DNA from: Candolleomyces eurysporus
Lineage: Eukaryota; Basidiomycota; Agaricomycetes; Agaricales; Psathyrellaceae
Length of the DNA stretch: 64,000 nucleotides
Assembly: GCA_027579435.1 (NCBI GenBank)
Contig: JANBPK010001058.1
Coordinates: 1 to 64,000 of the forward strand
Direction: 5' to 3'
Position numbers and translations under genes: made by a program. Positions 20,740 through 32,149 of this stretch are shown here, in pieces. Below the pieces are notes generated by a model. That model saw only the letters and a list, made by a program, of their open reading frames with translations, was not told the DNA's origin and searched no databases. Every line of letters starts with the position of its first letter. The stretch's first letter is position 1.

Positions 20740-23700
20740 ATGAGCACGGCAGCAGCAGCAACGGTAGCTTCGCTGCCCACAACAACAACAGGAAGAGGAG
20801 AGGGGAAGAGCAATGGCAATGCACACTCAACAGCGTCCACGTTCTCGTTCAAGACCCCCGCACCACCTTCAGCAACAGCAACGTCGCTCCCGGCGCCTCT
20901 GAAACAACGAAGAGTGTCCCTGGCGTTGCCGTCGTCCCCTCGGGTCGTNGAGGGATGGAGCTTCAGGGATGATACGGGGNTGGACAAGGACAAGTCGGCT
21001 GGTGGGGTCTCTGGTCACGGTGCTCCTGAAACGAGTGGTACCAGAGCGAGTGGGGATGCACCACTTCCAGACAGGGTACGCAAAGTCGAGTCCCCTTCGG
21101 AGTCGCACCCACCTCTCCTCCCTGGACCATCCTCGACGACACCTGAAAGGCTCGTATCTGAGAAGAAGGCGAGGAAGAAGTGGACGCCGGAGGAGACGCA
21201 GATGCTTGTTACTGGGTGCAATAAGGTATGTGGATATGCCTACTACTGCTATACCATTCCTAACCCAAGGATTCACCCTATCTACTACCACTATGACTAC
21301 TGCAGCACGGAGTGGGGAACTGGAAGACAATTCTCCGAGACCCAACACTGAAATTCGACAGCCGCTCCCCCGTCGACCTCAAAGACCGTTTCCGCACCTA
21401 CTTCCCCGACGCCTACAAACAGCACTACCCCAACGCCAAGACCCACCTCTCGAGCAAAGTGCGGTCCACATTACCCGACGGCTCCTCCCTNCTTCGAGAA
21501 AACCCGGNTCCAAGCGCCGGAGACCCTTCACAGAGGAGGAGGACCGTGCACTGAAAGAGGGGTACGAGAAGTACGGCACCGTGTGGGCCACGATCGTCAA
21601 AGACTACCCGATCTTCCAGGAGCAGAACAGGAGGTCGACAGACTTGCGGGACAGGTTTAGGAATGCGTTCCCAGAGCTGTACCAGCTGGCAGGGTACAAA
21701 CCGAGGAATTCTGCCAAGAAGAAGATGGCAGCGGCGGCTGCAGCTGCCGATGCTGCTAGTACTGCCTCGGCGGCGACGATGACGATGAATCTGAACGCGA
21801 ATCTGACGATGACGAAGAGAGCTGCGACGGACGACCAGCTCGGGACGACCTCGACTGGGGGACCTGTGCGCAGCCGACGACGAGCGCATACCAACCAGGG
21901 TCTGCTCCGGGGTGGGACCAAGAGCGTTCCTCAGAGCACCGCGTGCACGGAAGATGAAGATAGCTCGGGGGGGCGAGGACGAAGGCCAGATGTCCCCTCC
22001 TTTCAACCTCCCCTCGACACCTTTGATATCGGACGTGGTGGGGGACGCCTCCCCGTCGAAGAGTTCACCCAACGAAATCCCCTGCGAGACCGACGAAGAC
22101 GACTCGATGGACATGATCACCCTCGACCCCTTGGCCGACGCCCTCGCCCTTCCCGCAGATTTCATGCCGCCAACCCAGGAATCCCATTCGCAGCATGCAT
22201 GGAGCTCTGGTGTCAGCACCCCAACGCACTCAAACCATTGGTCTACGGCCGCTGGGTCGCCNACTTCCAGNCACCTCTCCTCCTCAGATNTGCTCATGGG
22301 AGGCGCACCGTCCTCCTCCTCGCCCTTCCTCCACCAACGCCGGTCCGACTCGTCCTCCCACACCAACAACAACAACTTTAGCGTAAGCGGCATGATTGGC
22401 AAATCCGCCTGGGGCACGGACTGGTTCAGCCCGAACCCGCGTCTCGACCCATCGAGTAGCGGCGGCGGTGCAGGGGGAGGCGCCTCCTCCTCCTCGGCCT
22501 TCATCCACGACGGGCACCACTCGCCCGCATCCCCGTTCTCGTTCCACCAGCTCAACCAGGGCGTGATGGACCGCTACGACCTGCTGCCGACCGCGTCCTC
22601 CATGATCTCGGACTTTTCGAGCGAGGTGGGCGTGGGNGACACGCACTCGACGTTCTCGGACGACGTGGTGTTCCAGCACCACCCCCGGGGGGTACGGCGG
22701 NGGGTTTACGCACCACTCGAGCTATGCGGGTGATCTCATCTTCAGTGCGAGGACGCACCAGNCTGTGCACAATGGCGGGTTTTTCTCGTCNGGGGGGGTT
22801 GGCAGCCGCCGCTGGAGGCGCGGGAGGGTTTGGGTTTGGGAGNCTNGGGNNTGACGGGGCTGTCGTCGGCGATGGTGTCGCAGAATGCGGGGATCCATCC
22901 GATGCAGCTGCATACGCCGTCCATCTACAGTGCTGCAGGGGGCTTGGACGACCCGACTGGGATTGGGGGGGNTGGCGTTGGATGATCCCCATACTGGTCC
23001 TGGGGGCGGTGGGAGTGGGGGAGGCGGTGCGGGTGGTGTTGCGGACCCGTTGGGTATCCCGCTCCCGGAATCTATGGATGAGGATTTGAGAGAGGATGTG
23101 GCGATNGGGGGACGTTTCNGGGGTCTGCTCATTCGCATTCTCATTCTCATCATGCGTCTCCGGCGAGGCAGGGTGCTCAGCAGCAGCAGGGGCAGCAGTC
23201 TCCTTCGAAGCAACAGCTTCTCCATCATCATCACCACCATAACCACCACGCGGCACTGCAAGAGCAGCAGAGAAAAGATGCGGAAAAGTCGAAAGCGGCG
23301 TTGATGGCGGCTGAACCCTTCAGTTTGGACGACCTGGTGGACCTTTCGAACGAGCTGCATACGACTCCGCCTGCTACGCCTCTTACGCATCCTCGGCCTA
23401 TCAGGAGCGCGAATAGCTCGGGGGAGCAACGGTGGTATCGGTGTCGGTATCAGTGGGGCGCAAGGGAGCTCGACAAGCAGCCTGCATGCCCGCTCGGTCT
23501 CGGTCCACCAAGCGAGTTCAGGAATAGCGTCGTCATCCAGAATACCAGTATCTCGGCGTTGATTGATTATGATTACGATGAGGGGCAGTTGCAGTTGCAG
23601 CNAAAGGGGGGTTAGCGTCGTTTTTTGGGGGGGTGGTGGGGGGAGCGGGGGGGAGTAGGACAGCAAGATCTCAGTTCGCTATCGGCTGCGTTGGGCTTTG

Positions 23701-24758
23701 TGAGGCAGTCGAATTTGTTCCCTCCGTCTATCTCGCAACAGCTTTCACAAGGGGAGCAGCAACAACAGCAACAGATGGTGGATGCTGGGAGAGTTGGGAG
23801 GGGGACGCAGAGAAGCGGGAGGATGTCCTCGATGGCCGGCGTCAATCATTCCAGCCCCAGCTCAAGTCGGACAAGAACAAGCGGAAGCGGAGTTGGAGGT
23901 GGAGGTGGAAGTAGTGGGAGCGAAGGTATTGAAGAAGACGATCTGGGAACGGATCCGAGACCTCAGACGCCTACACTGGCTAGTTCGAGGCACTTGATGT
24001 CCCTGCCCACAAGTCCTGTTACACCACACTCGACTCTGCCTTCGTCATCATCCAACTCTTCGGCTTCGCATCAGTCGCCCCAGCAGCAGAGGCAACAGCA
24101 ACAGTTGGCGACATTGGCGTCCTTGAACCTACCGTCGTCCGAGTTGTATAACCTCCCTTTCCTGGACCTGCATTACTATGGACACGGGGGTAGTGCCGTT
24201 GGCTTGGGCGGGGCGTCAACGTCGATCGGGAGCGTGCTGCATGCCGGTGGGATGGTCGGGAACGACGGCACCGCTTCTGGCCTCGGGTTTGGTGGAATGA
24301 ACGATGCAATGGGGGGCGGCGGGCAAACGTTCATGCAGGCTCAGGCACTGGATTTGGCTGCGACGTCTACAGTGAGGTACAAGCCACCCAGCGAGACGGT
24401 ATCGGTCTCGTCGATCTTTGGAGACCTTCTGGCGAACAAGGGTCAGCAGCCGCAAACGTCACCACCAGCACCAGTACCTCAACAGCAGCAGCAGCAGTAT
24501 GAATCTCCACAACGGCATCACCATTTGCAGCAGCATCATGGGTTCGCGGGGAGCCCGACGACGCCTGTGTCACCTACGATCCGTCAGCACCAGAGTGGGA
24601 TGTTCAAGACGCCTGCTCCTCCGGTACAGCCGAGTGGGCTGGGNAGGTCGCAGAGCCATCATCGAGGACAGAGTGCGATTAATCCTCAGGATATTCTGAT
24701 GAGGTCGGCGGATGGAAATAAGAGGAAGAGGATGAGTTGGGATGGGAGGCAGGTGTAG
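20740..24758 (+). CDS. Two-repeat Myb/SANT DNA-binding protein, telobox-like, with long Q/H/S-rich region (frame interrupted)
   Basis: Exon 1 is 20740-21225 and exon 2 starts at 21306. The N-terminal 140 residues are Pro/Ser/Thr-rich. Myb repeat 1 spans the intron: KKWTPEETQMLVTGCNK, then HGVGNWKTILRDP and PVDLKDRFRTYFPDAYK. VDLKDRFR is close to the telobox VDLKDKWRN of telomere-repeat binding proteins. Repeat 2 follows: RRPFTEEEDRALKEGYEKYG to STDLRDRFRNAFPELYQ. Two such repeats occur in fungal Teb1-type factors. The rest is rich in Ser, His, Gln and Gly, with poly-Gln and poly-His runs. The C-terminus NKRKRMSWDGRQV matches what I recall of agaricomycete members of this family. The frame shifts near 21,492, 21,967, 22,690, 22,790, 22,970, 23,120, 23,430 and 23,600-23,660, nearly all at G/C runs or Ns, so sequencing error is likelier than decay. 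Expected length is about 1,300 aa, nuclear. Confidence 0.75.
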
Positions 24759-25609
24759 ACCGGTGTGTGTGGTTGGAGGTGTTCTTTATTGCTCATACTA
24801 TTCGTTTTCATTATCACCATTGTCTTTCGTCTTTCGCGTTCTGCAGTCTCGTCGGCACGGCTATTTTTCGNTTTTCTTTATCGTTTTTCTCGTTTTTTTA
24901 TTTTTCATCCTATCCGACCTTTCTTTCAAGTGCAGCGTTGCTCGATTTCTCTCCTCGGATCTTTCTCCTTCTCCTTCTCTCCCGATCAGTCTGGTTCACT
25001 TATTCGTTCGTAACCACTCAGAAGCCTTCGTAGTTTTACCTAACATAACCTAACAAGGCACACTTCGCTGTTTATTCTCTTTTATTTTTCTCTATAAAAC
25101 GTTTTCAGCACGATGTTCACAACATACCACACATTTTCATGCTCGTTACCCCCTCAAGGCTTTGTCCACTCAATGGAATTCATGATCCAGCTAGTGACCA
25201 TACTCACTGTTACGATACATACGCAGTTTCATTCAGTGATTGCTTCCTCATGAGAGAGGATTGAACCGTTGGTTTTCAAGATGGTTGGTGGGTGGGTGGG
25301 CACAGATGTGGAAGGGAACGGTTTGTTTCCAGCACACAGATACACGTACGTGTGCTGAAGTCAGGCAGGGAATCAGTGGCTTGACCGTGTGCATGTGCTG
25401 GGTTTTGCGGACATTATCATCGTCGGAGCATAGAGCCCCAGTGCGGTTGCGTTTGGAGGAGCTGGGTACGATATGAAACCGCAAAATTTCGGGGAAGATT
25501 TCAAATAGGGATTTGATTCTCGGGAAATTATTTAACTGTACACTATTTAAAACCACACGCGCAAGGGGACGGAGATGTTGGTATGAGAAGTCCAGATAAC
25601 ATCTCTGCC
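24759..25609. other. Intergenic stretch with pyrimidine-rich 3' region
   Basis: Directly after the Myb stop the plus strand is strongly T/C-rich to about 25,010, as expected of a 3' UTR. The remainder shows no gene and probably holds the 3' end of the minus-strand gene. Confidence 0.5.
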
Positions 25610-26363
25610 TTAATTATCACGATCACAAGAATCGGTGGGCCCCATGCCTCGCGTTCGTTTGCCAAACGGAGCGGTAGATGACGAGGGTAAGTTCGCGGGG
25701 GCTCCAAACCTAGCCGGTGGCACTGGGCCGCCGCGCTGCTGCACAGGCTCGTCCTCGTCAGAGTCCTCGTCTCCGTCACTGACAATCCCTTCTTCTTTCT
25801 TCTTTTCGTAGATGAGCTTCGTCACCCCCGTCAATATTCTCCCTGTTCATTGCAGACGCAAAGACCAGACCAGGATTGGTGAGTTTGTGAAGGTGTCAAA
25901 GAGCAATTGTGTGAGGATTCCAACTTACCCAAGTCTTTTGAAGTGAAATAATGGGCGTCCAAGAACTGAATGATGTCCTCTAGAAAAGAGATTTAGCTGT
26001 AAGCGTTGAAAGAGTGCAATTTGGGCACCGTGCTTACTGTCTTTAGCAGAGACGGGGTATTCCACAGGCTCCTCCGAAAGGCTAGAGGAGGTACTGGTTT
26101 GAGAAGAGGTGCGAGCTACACAAGAACAATTATTTGTCTCAGCATTTGCCCGAGTAGAATTGGAGCACCTAGAGGAAGGGAGACATAGAAAACCTACACA
26201 TGAAAGTGTAATCGTTGATGAGGTCGCCCAAGTGAATGGGTTGGTTGTGACGACCTCCATGATAGGTATTCTTGTTCTTCTGTACGATCTTGTTCCGGCC
26301 AACGTCCGCGTTCATTCCGTTTGGAAGGAACTCGGCGCGGATGGCGTCGTCCTTAGTTTGCAT
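25610..26363 (-). CDS. Small acidic-tailed hypothetical protein with HNQP motif (pair with the 27.0 kb gene)
   Basis: Four exons, 26363-26198, 26115-26038, 25979-25929 and 25842-25610, give 175 aa. The donors are GTAGGT, GTAAGC and GTAAGT, and all phases are 1. Residues 30-45 read NKNTYHGGRHNQPIHL, nearly the same as the motif of the 28.5 kb gene. A Ser/Thr-rich linker is followed by SAKDKDIIQFLDAHYF and KDLGRILTGVTKLIYEKKKEE (about residues 75-115), predicted helical and clearly related to the C-terminus of the 27.0 kb protein. The tail has an acidic run (DGDEDSDEDE) and a Pro/Ala-rich end. A longer start further upstream is possible but needs an extra intron. Function unknown. Confidence 0.6.
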
Positions 26364-27011
26364 GATGTGTAGCGCGCGTGTGTTGTGGCGGGTGACGAGG
26401 TTAAGTAGAGCTTGATATGTGGGCGAATGAATGTGCTTGCTATTTGAAGTAGAACATCCGAGGTAAAGGTTATATAGCCCACAGCCCAAGAGGGGCGGAG
26501 CCTTTTGTTCTTGCAGTGATCGCCACAGCACCAGTCAGAAGCTTACATTGTTGAACATATCGAGCGTAAGGCTGTGAACGGAAGAGTATTTAACTATATA
26601 TATCGAAGCTCTGGTGTGGGTCCCGAAGGGTAGTGAAGAGCAGAAAACAAAGCGTCATGTCGTTGGCTTGGAGATTCAGGGTTGGCGAACAATTAACAAA
26701 GACCAAAACAATTAACAAAGACCAAGAACATTATTCATAGATGTGTGTATTCTCTAGCATGCTCGAACTTCCCAGGCAGCTTGCCCAGACTCAGCGAGGT
26801 CGATCATGCAAGCAAATGCCGTCGAGAGTGCTCGATATGGCTTTCTATCCAGCACCGTTATCTTGAACACGAACTTGAACATTCGTAGTTGATTAGAAGT
26901 GTTCATTTACATAATTAATATTTCGGCGATAATAACTAAAGACGGGCAAGGCAGCTTGGAACTACAAATATGAGGACGATGCGCGGTCAACGCGGTTCCG
27001 ACAAGCGCTCT
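26364..27011. other. Intergenic stretch, nothing recognised
   Basis: About 650 bases between two minus-strand genes. It should contain the promoter of the 25.6 kb gene. AT-rich around 26,590-26,610 (ACTATATATATCG). ACAATTAACAAAGACCAA repeats directly at 26,688-26,725. Confidence 0.45.
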
Positions 27012-27478
27012 CTACAGCTCTTTCTCTCGTTCCACTACCTTCTTGTGGAGCTTGAGCATCTTAATACGAAGGCGCTCTAAAGGAGACGTCAGAAAGGCTG
27101 AATCTATCGTTGCAGAGACTTGTCATACTCAGCTCCTCGTACGTTTTGTTTTCGTAAATGAATCGAAGAATCGCGTCTGGGAACGAAGAGGATAGGGAAT
27201 CAGCTAGTGTACGCCAGCTCCATGCCATTCATATCTCACCGTCTTGAGCTTTCGAAGCTAGATAGTTTGGGGTTAATCAGCGGGAGCGCTCGTCGAGGCG
27301 ACTATGCATGGACAGTATACTCACAACTCTCCTCACGTTGATCAGCAGGATGTTGATTTCTCGTGGTTCCGCAATAGATCCCTTGTTCATGGGTCGTATT
27401 GGTGTATGTGTTTTCGAATTCGCCTTCCACATCGAAGTTTTCCTGCGACGAGCTTTGCTTTGAGTTGGAAGATGACAT
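27012..27478 (-). CDS. 94-aa hypothetical protein with YxxxxH motif and basic helical tail
   Basis: Four exons, 27478-27325, 27257-27240 (18 nt), 27176-27129 and 27076-27012, give 94 aa with constant phase 1. Residues 20-35 read EFENTYTNTTHEQGIY, a variant of the motif seen at 25.6, 28.5 and 31.0 kb. The C-terminal half, AQDDAILRFIYENKTYEEL followed by a Lys/Arg-rich helix ending in REKEL, aligns with the helical segment of the 25.6 kb protein (D-x-I-I/L-x-F-L/I ... E/D-L-x-R). The two genes lie 650 bases apart on the same strand, so they are likely tandem duplicates. Codon phase across the 18-nt exon supports the model. Function unknown. Confidence 0.6.
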
Positions 27479-28532
27479 GGTGGTGCGTGTTGTCGGGCTG
27501 GCAACTCGCCAGTGGGAAGACCGCACTAATTTATAGTCTACAGCAGAGCCAATTCCGGAAAGATGACTCTGGCGATGTAAAACATAGCATATCCCGATTT
27601 GGCTGGCGATGGGGATCACTTGAAGGGGAGATCTGACTGATTCTACGATCGGAAGAGAAACGTTTTGGCTGCCGTTGTATTTCTTTCACCATTGCAGCGA
27701 CGTTGCTATAGATATAGTCCATGTCACTGTCAAAGTAGGTGCTAGCGGACGCCAGCGCTCACAAAAAGCTCGAGAACAAAAGCAAGGTTGCATACCGCAC
27801 TTTCTCCATGAACAACGTCAACTCCAGTTCCAAAACAAAATGTAATCACGACGCCTAGGGCACACAACACCGGGAAGAACTGACGCACTGCATAGCTGTG
27901 AATTGCTTTTGGTACAACTGCGGTAAAGCTTTCTTGAGTCAAGCCCTGGCTCAGAGTTTCCAACGCAGGTTTGAAATAGACGGGTTGGGTTGAGTGACCA
28001 CAGTGGCTGGCAACCATGTGATAGGCTACCAAAAATGGTCCTGATTGCATCAAAACGGGTAAAAGAGGTGATGGGCTGCATTGTGGGTCCAAATGTGCTG
28101 GTTCGCGGAGTCTGAAATGACTTTGGTCCCAAGCCGTCGACTGGGATGGAAAAGTGTCGGAAAACAGAGCTCATGTATGGCCTCCGGTGTGGAGTGTCCC
28201 TCTCCCTAAATTCGTATGGCTCTGTATTGCGCTTCCAACCTCTCGATAATACCTGTCTTTGCTAGAGACGTCGGTGATCGTGAATCAAATTCCGAGTCAC
28301 ACCTGCTACTAGCGCTGAGATTTTGGTCCTGTGACGCCGGACCAAAGATGGGTTTTGTATGCCAGCCTAACATTTGAACCGTTCGAAAAAGCCGGGCTGT
28401 AAAATGCCTTTCCTTCTTCCTCCGATGTCGATTTTTCCACACCTCTGCTCCTTAATCTGGCCTAAATTTGAGGCCCAGACAGATTAAAAGCAGCAGACAG
28501 CCCATGAGCCCAAGTCCTTGTCAGTCTTTCTC
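27479..28532. other. Stretch with minus-strand open frames but no supported gene
   Basis: Overlapping minus-strand frames between 27,742 and 28,442 (up to 118 codons) have no recognisable domain, no convincing splice pattern and no relation to the neighbours. I treat the stretch as intergenic, but a small lineage-specific gene cannot be excluded. Confidence 0.35.
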
Positions 28533-29293
28533 ATGAGTAGCCCAAACAGCTCACGCCCACGTCCCTCGTCGTCGACCTCCGCTACCGACACTCCAAATCC
28601 ATCTCTCCCGCCTATCCTCCTCGAATTTAACAACAATTACAAAGAAGGCGTAGTGCACAATCAGCCCGTCCATATCGACGTCTCTGGTGCGTAATTTGAC
28701 ACTGCTTCAGCGTATCGGCGCTGAGAACGATTCAGCCATAAAATCGACGCGGTCGGCGGTGATTCGTACGCAGAATACATACGACCATGCTACCCATGAG
28801 AATGATCTGCAACTTGTCTCCGAAACCAATGTCGGCGTAACAACCACGGCCACCTACGCAAATGGCTCAATTCACCAGCAAACCATGAGCCTCGACGAAG
28901 CTCGTAAGCAGCATGTGGGAGGGGTGATTCATTTTACTGATGCTACTGACCTCAGGAGAGGTGACAATAAAGAATAGCGCTATCTTTGAGAAGGGGGCCA
29001 AACAGTCAGTCAACGTGACCGTCAAAGCAGGTAGGTGCTCACAGTCTGGTCAGCGTATCCTCTGATTGAATAGACATTATTTAGCCAAAGTAGTCTATGC
29101 CTTGCCCCCTCCAGCGCCAAGTCAAACCCTTCCTCGAATACCAATTTACGATGGACCGCCCCCACCAGTCATAGGCGAGAAGTATGAAGCCGTTTCGAAA
29201 GATTTGGACGATAGTTTGGGGAGAGCCATTGGCCTCTTCAATAACACTGCCTGGGAACGCTTAGCCCCCGAGCAAGACACAAACAAACGATAA
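28533..29293 (+). CDS. 201-aa hypothetical protein with repeated Y-x-x-G-x-x-H motif (pair with the 31.0 kb gene)
   Basis: Four exons, 28533-28686, 28736-28903, 28956-29030 and 29085-29293, with consistent phases and good branch sites (CTGAG, CTGAC). After a Ser/Pro-rich start, residues 33-48 read NNNYKEGVVHNQPVHI. Related units follow: NTYDHATHENDLQL at about 65-78 and TYANGSIHQQTMSL at about 91-104. A short segment KQSVNVTVKAAKVVYALPPP leads to a Pro-rich linker. The C-terminus LDDSLGRAIGLFNNTAWERL-APEQ matches LDDRLSKAIGGFTVSAFGRL-APEQ of the 31.0 kb protein. Alternating polar and beta-branched residues suggest beta strands. No known family recognised. Confidence 0.65.
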
Positions 29294-31014
29294 AGCGAAG
29301 GATTTACGTCGTTGGTCAAGGGCTGGACGCTGGGTGGACACTGGTTGGGTGGTACGGCACTGGGTAATGCATGGTCGGGATGTAATATCGCTGGTTGAAT
29401 TATTGCGAATGTTCGTATAGACCTGTTGCTTGTCTTTCGGAACGCATTTCAATGATCAGACTCTGCATACAACCCATTCAGAGGACTTGAAGAAGTTGAT
29501 GTACTTAATACCCTCCACCTGTCTACCTACCATCTTGGCTTTCCTCTACAGAAGCAGTACGTGAAAGCCTGAGACGGAAAGACCTGTGCCAGATACAGAA
29601 ACCAGAAGCAGGGCAACCGATGAGCCGGGTTCAATCAGCATAGGTGTCTCTGCATCCTTTGAACATGGCGACTGCGAATGGCCCACAATTCCAAACCTAT
29701 CTCATAGATGCAGACCCTATATCTGCAGAGGTAGAAAGCAAGGCTTGAGAGGGCGGACACTGGACACAGAGAATTCACAGCAAGAGCAGGGAGAGTATAG
29801 CAGGGAGTAGTCAAAGTAGCGGGAATGCACAGAGTCCTGGTCTGGAAGGAGTCCTCTAAATTCGCGTACAGCGCACGATTTGTAGTAGGCTGTTAGTCAT
29901 GGTGAGTGCGTGAGCCCAAATCAAATGTGTGTTTGTCCAATTTGGATCCAGAGACGAAAGGCTTATGAACAAATTATGATCAATCCTTCTTCTCACACCT
30001 CACACCACACACAGCACCTCACATGCACGAGCATGCAGACCTTGATCTCCACTGCCAAAATTTCCGCTCTCAGTCAAACGAAGGAGAACCTTGTGTGAGC
30101 CCGGTCATAGCCGTGTTGGGTTGGGACAAAATCTGGGGATCTAATTAGGCCACAGCAATCGGGTCTCGTTTCCATCTGTTGGCAATTTGGGAAAGATATG
30201 GAACTCCCCAAGTCTACTAAAAGGCGAAGGATAAGGTCTCAATAGAGGCAGAATGCTCGTAGACTCTTTATCTGATGCTTACTTTAGACGAAGCAGACCG
30301 CGGTGAGTAAGAAAGGGTTACTAAAATGCCTTTTCTCGAGGGTCTCGTTAATGACCTTGCTGGTCATCCGGACTTGACAAAAAATATCCTCATCAGATCG
30401 CTCTTGTGGACCTCATAGCACCAGAGGATTACTATCCTCGACTTGAACCGTGACTAAGGTGTGTAGCCACATAGACAAGCAGGGAGAGGGGGCTCACTCA
30501 GGGGTAAGACGACGAAAATGGTTTGTGGCTGTGCAAGAACAGCGTGAGTCCAATGGCCATCCAAGCACGAGTCTTCTTGCCAACCACACCCCCCGGAGGC
30601 CTGGCCGGTGGCAAATGCACGAGGCCATAAAAACGGCCAGTCTCTTCCTCTTTTTACTTGTCGGCAGGAGTCTACCGACCACTCAGTTTCCGCTCTATTG
30701 TTCTGACATTCAATTCCACGGCGCCATGGCAAAAGAATCCGCTCTCAAGCCCATATCCTTCGGCGAACGGGCGGGCTGAGACATGAGCGGAACGCATGGT
30801 CTTTTGTATCTCAGCTCTATCCTCTTCTGGGGGTTGAGCCACTCGATGAAAATTGGAATATATTCGAGGGTCATAGAACATTGAAGGAGGCGTGCCTTGA
30901 TTATTGTCTACCATCGATCGAGTTTTCTCTTTGTTGGCTCCCGGTCGCTGAAGTACCGCCTCCTTTTACACCAATTATCCTCTTTGTCCTCAAATTTGCC
31001 CTCATCTCTTTGTC
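29294..31014. other. Intergenic stretch, nothing supported
   Basis: 1.7 kb between two paralogous genes. Short frames at 29,586-29,810 and on both strands at 30,450-30,780 lack domains and shared motifs. The last part is the promoter region of the 31.0 kb gene. Confidence 0.45.
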
Positions 31015-31773
31015 ATGGATCGTTCGGAAGAAGGACGACAGCCTCGCTCAGCTGTACAGTCATCCCAGGCAGCTGTTGTACGCCGTTCGTTCTTATCTTG
31101 GCTTTAGCTCAACTATACTCATACTATTCTCCAGAACCGTTCCGGATCTCGTCCTGCATCGCCGCCCTGCGTCTCCTACCGGCACCCTGGCTCCCGATCT
31201 TCTTCTCCACCCCCTCCCTACATTCAACCGGGCCTCTCGACGCCAGCTTCCAATGCACCTTTCGTCCCGCAGCCGACTACGGCCACCATAGACTCGCGTC
31301 TTGTGTCAGCCCACTACACGGATGGTAGCGTCCATGAAAATCCAGTTTACCATGCTCCAGGTATCGTGTTTGATCCCGATTAGTTCTGAAAGAGATATGC
31401 ACTCAGCTCACTGTCTTTAGTTGATAATCAACACCAAGTGCGTGTACCTCGAGTCAAGCATGTCCGGATTACCTCTCGACCGCCTTCGCCGCCCCCTACT
31501 AGTCCTCGTCAACTGATGGTTCACGACGATCAAGACCTTCCTTGTGGAACAACACCCACAGCTTATCGTGTAGAAGAACCCGTGCTCCCGCCTATCGGCC
31601 CAGGTTTCGAAGGTATCAACAGCGAACTCGATGACAGGCTCAGTAAGGCGATCGGGGGTTTCACTGTCTCTGCTTTTGGCCGCCTCGCCCCTGAACAGCT
31701 TCAAAAAGAGGTAGCAGAGGAAGAAGATACCGGGACTCGCCCCCTGCATAAGGGTAAGCAGGCGGAGGAGTGA
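31015..31773 (+). CDS. 213-aa Pro-rich hypothetical protein, paralogue of the 28.5 kb gene
   Basis: Three exons, 31015-31077, 31135-31360 and 31421-31773, give 213 aa. The first 75 residues are rich in Ser, Arg and Pro. Residues 79-93 read AHYTDGSVHENPVYH, the family motif. A Pro/Arg-rich linker follows. The C-terminal block (about residues 158-190) has LDDRLSKAIGGFTVSAFGRL-APEQ, shared with the 28.5 kb protein, and then an extra charged tail (KEVAEEEDTGTR, KGKQAEE). The shared C-terminal block is predicted helical and is the best-conserved part of the pair. Only the first motif unit of the 28.5 kb protein is kept. Function unknown. Confidence 0.62.
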
Positions 31774-32149
31774 GATCGAACACGGAGTGTTATTTCTTCG
31801 TCTTTATGATCGATTGTCTTAATATGCAGTATACATGTTGCTCTTGCATGAACCATTTTTGCCCCATATTGCTGAATTGTGGCATTGGGGACCCAATCGA
31901 CTCGCGGCTCGCTGTGGAAAATCATTGGGTCTGGCACAATGTGAAAGCGCTATCGAGGCAATTCGGGCAGTGCAGCCTCGTTCCTCGAAGCTAGAATATT
32001 TTTTGGCTCTCTGCAGTTAAAGGTCAAAGCAACGCTTTGAGGCGGTTGCCGCCGGGAGCCATTGCTCTGAGATGCACGGAATTGGTGCTCCAATGAAAAG
32101 GGCTCTAGGCGCCCACGACCCACGACGCGAGTTTGTCACTGTGTGGCGT

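Noticed and set aside
27742..28442. Possible minus-strand gene between 27.0 and 28.5 kb
   Set aside because: Two overlapping same-strand frames of similar length without preference, and no splice sites linking them convincingly.
30450..30779. Opposing frames of 109 and 92 codons
   Set aside because: Mirror-image shadows of one another, with no motif shared with the neighbouring small-gene family.
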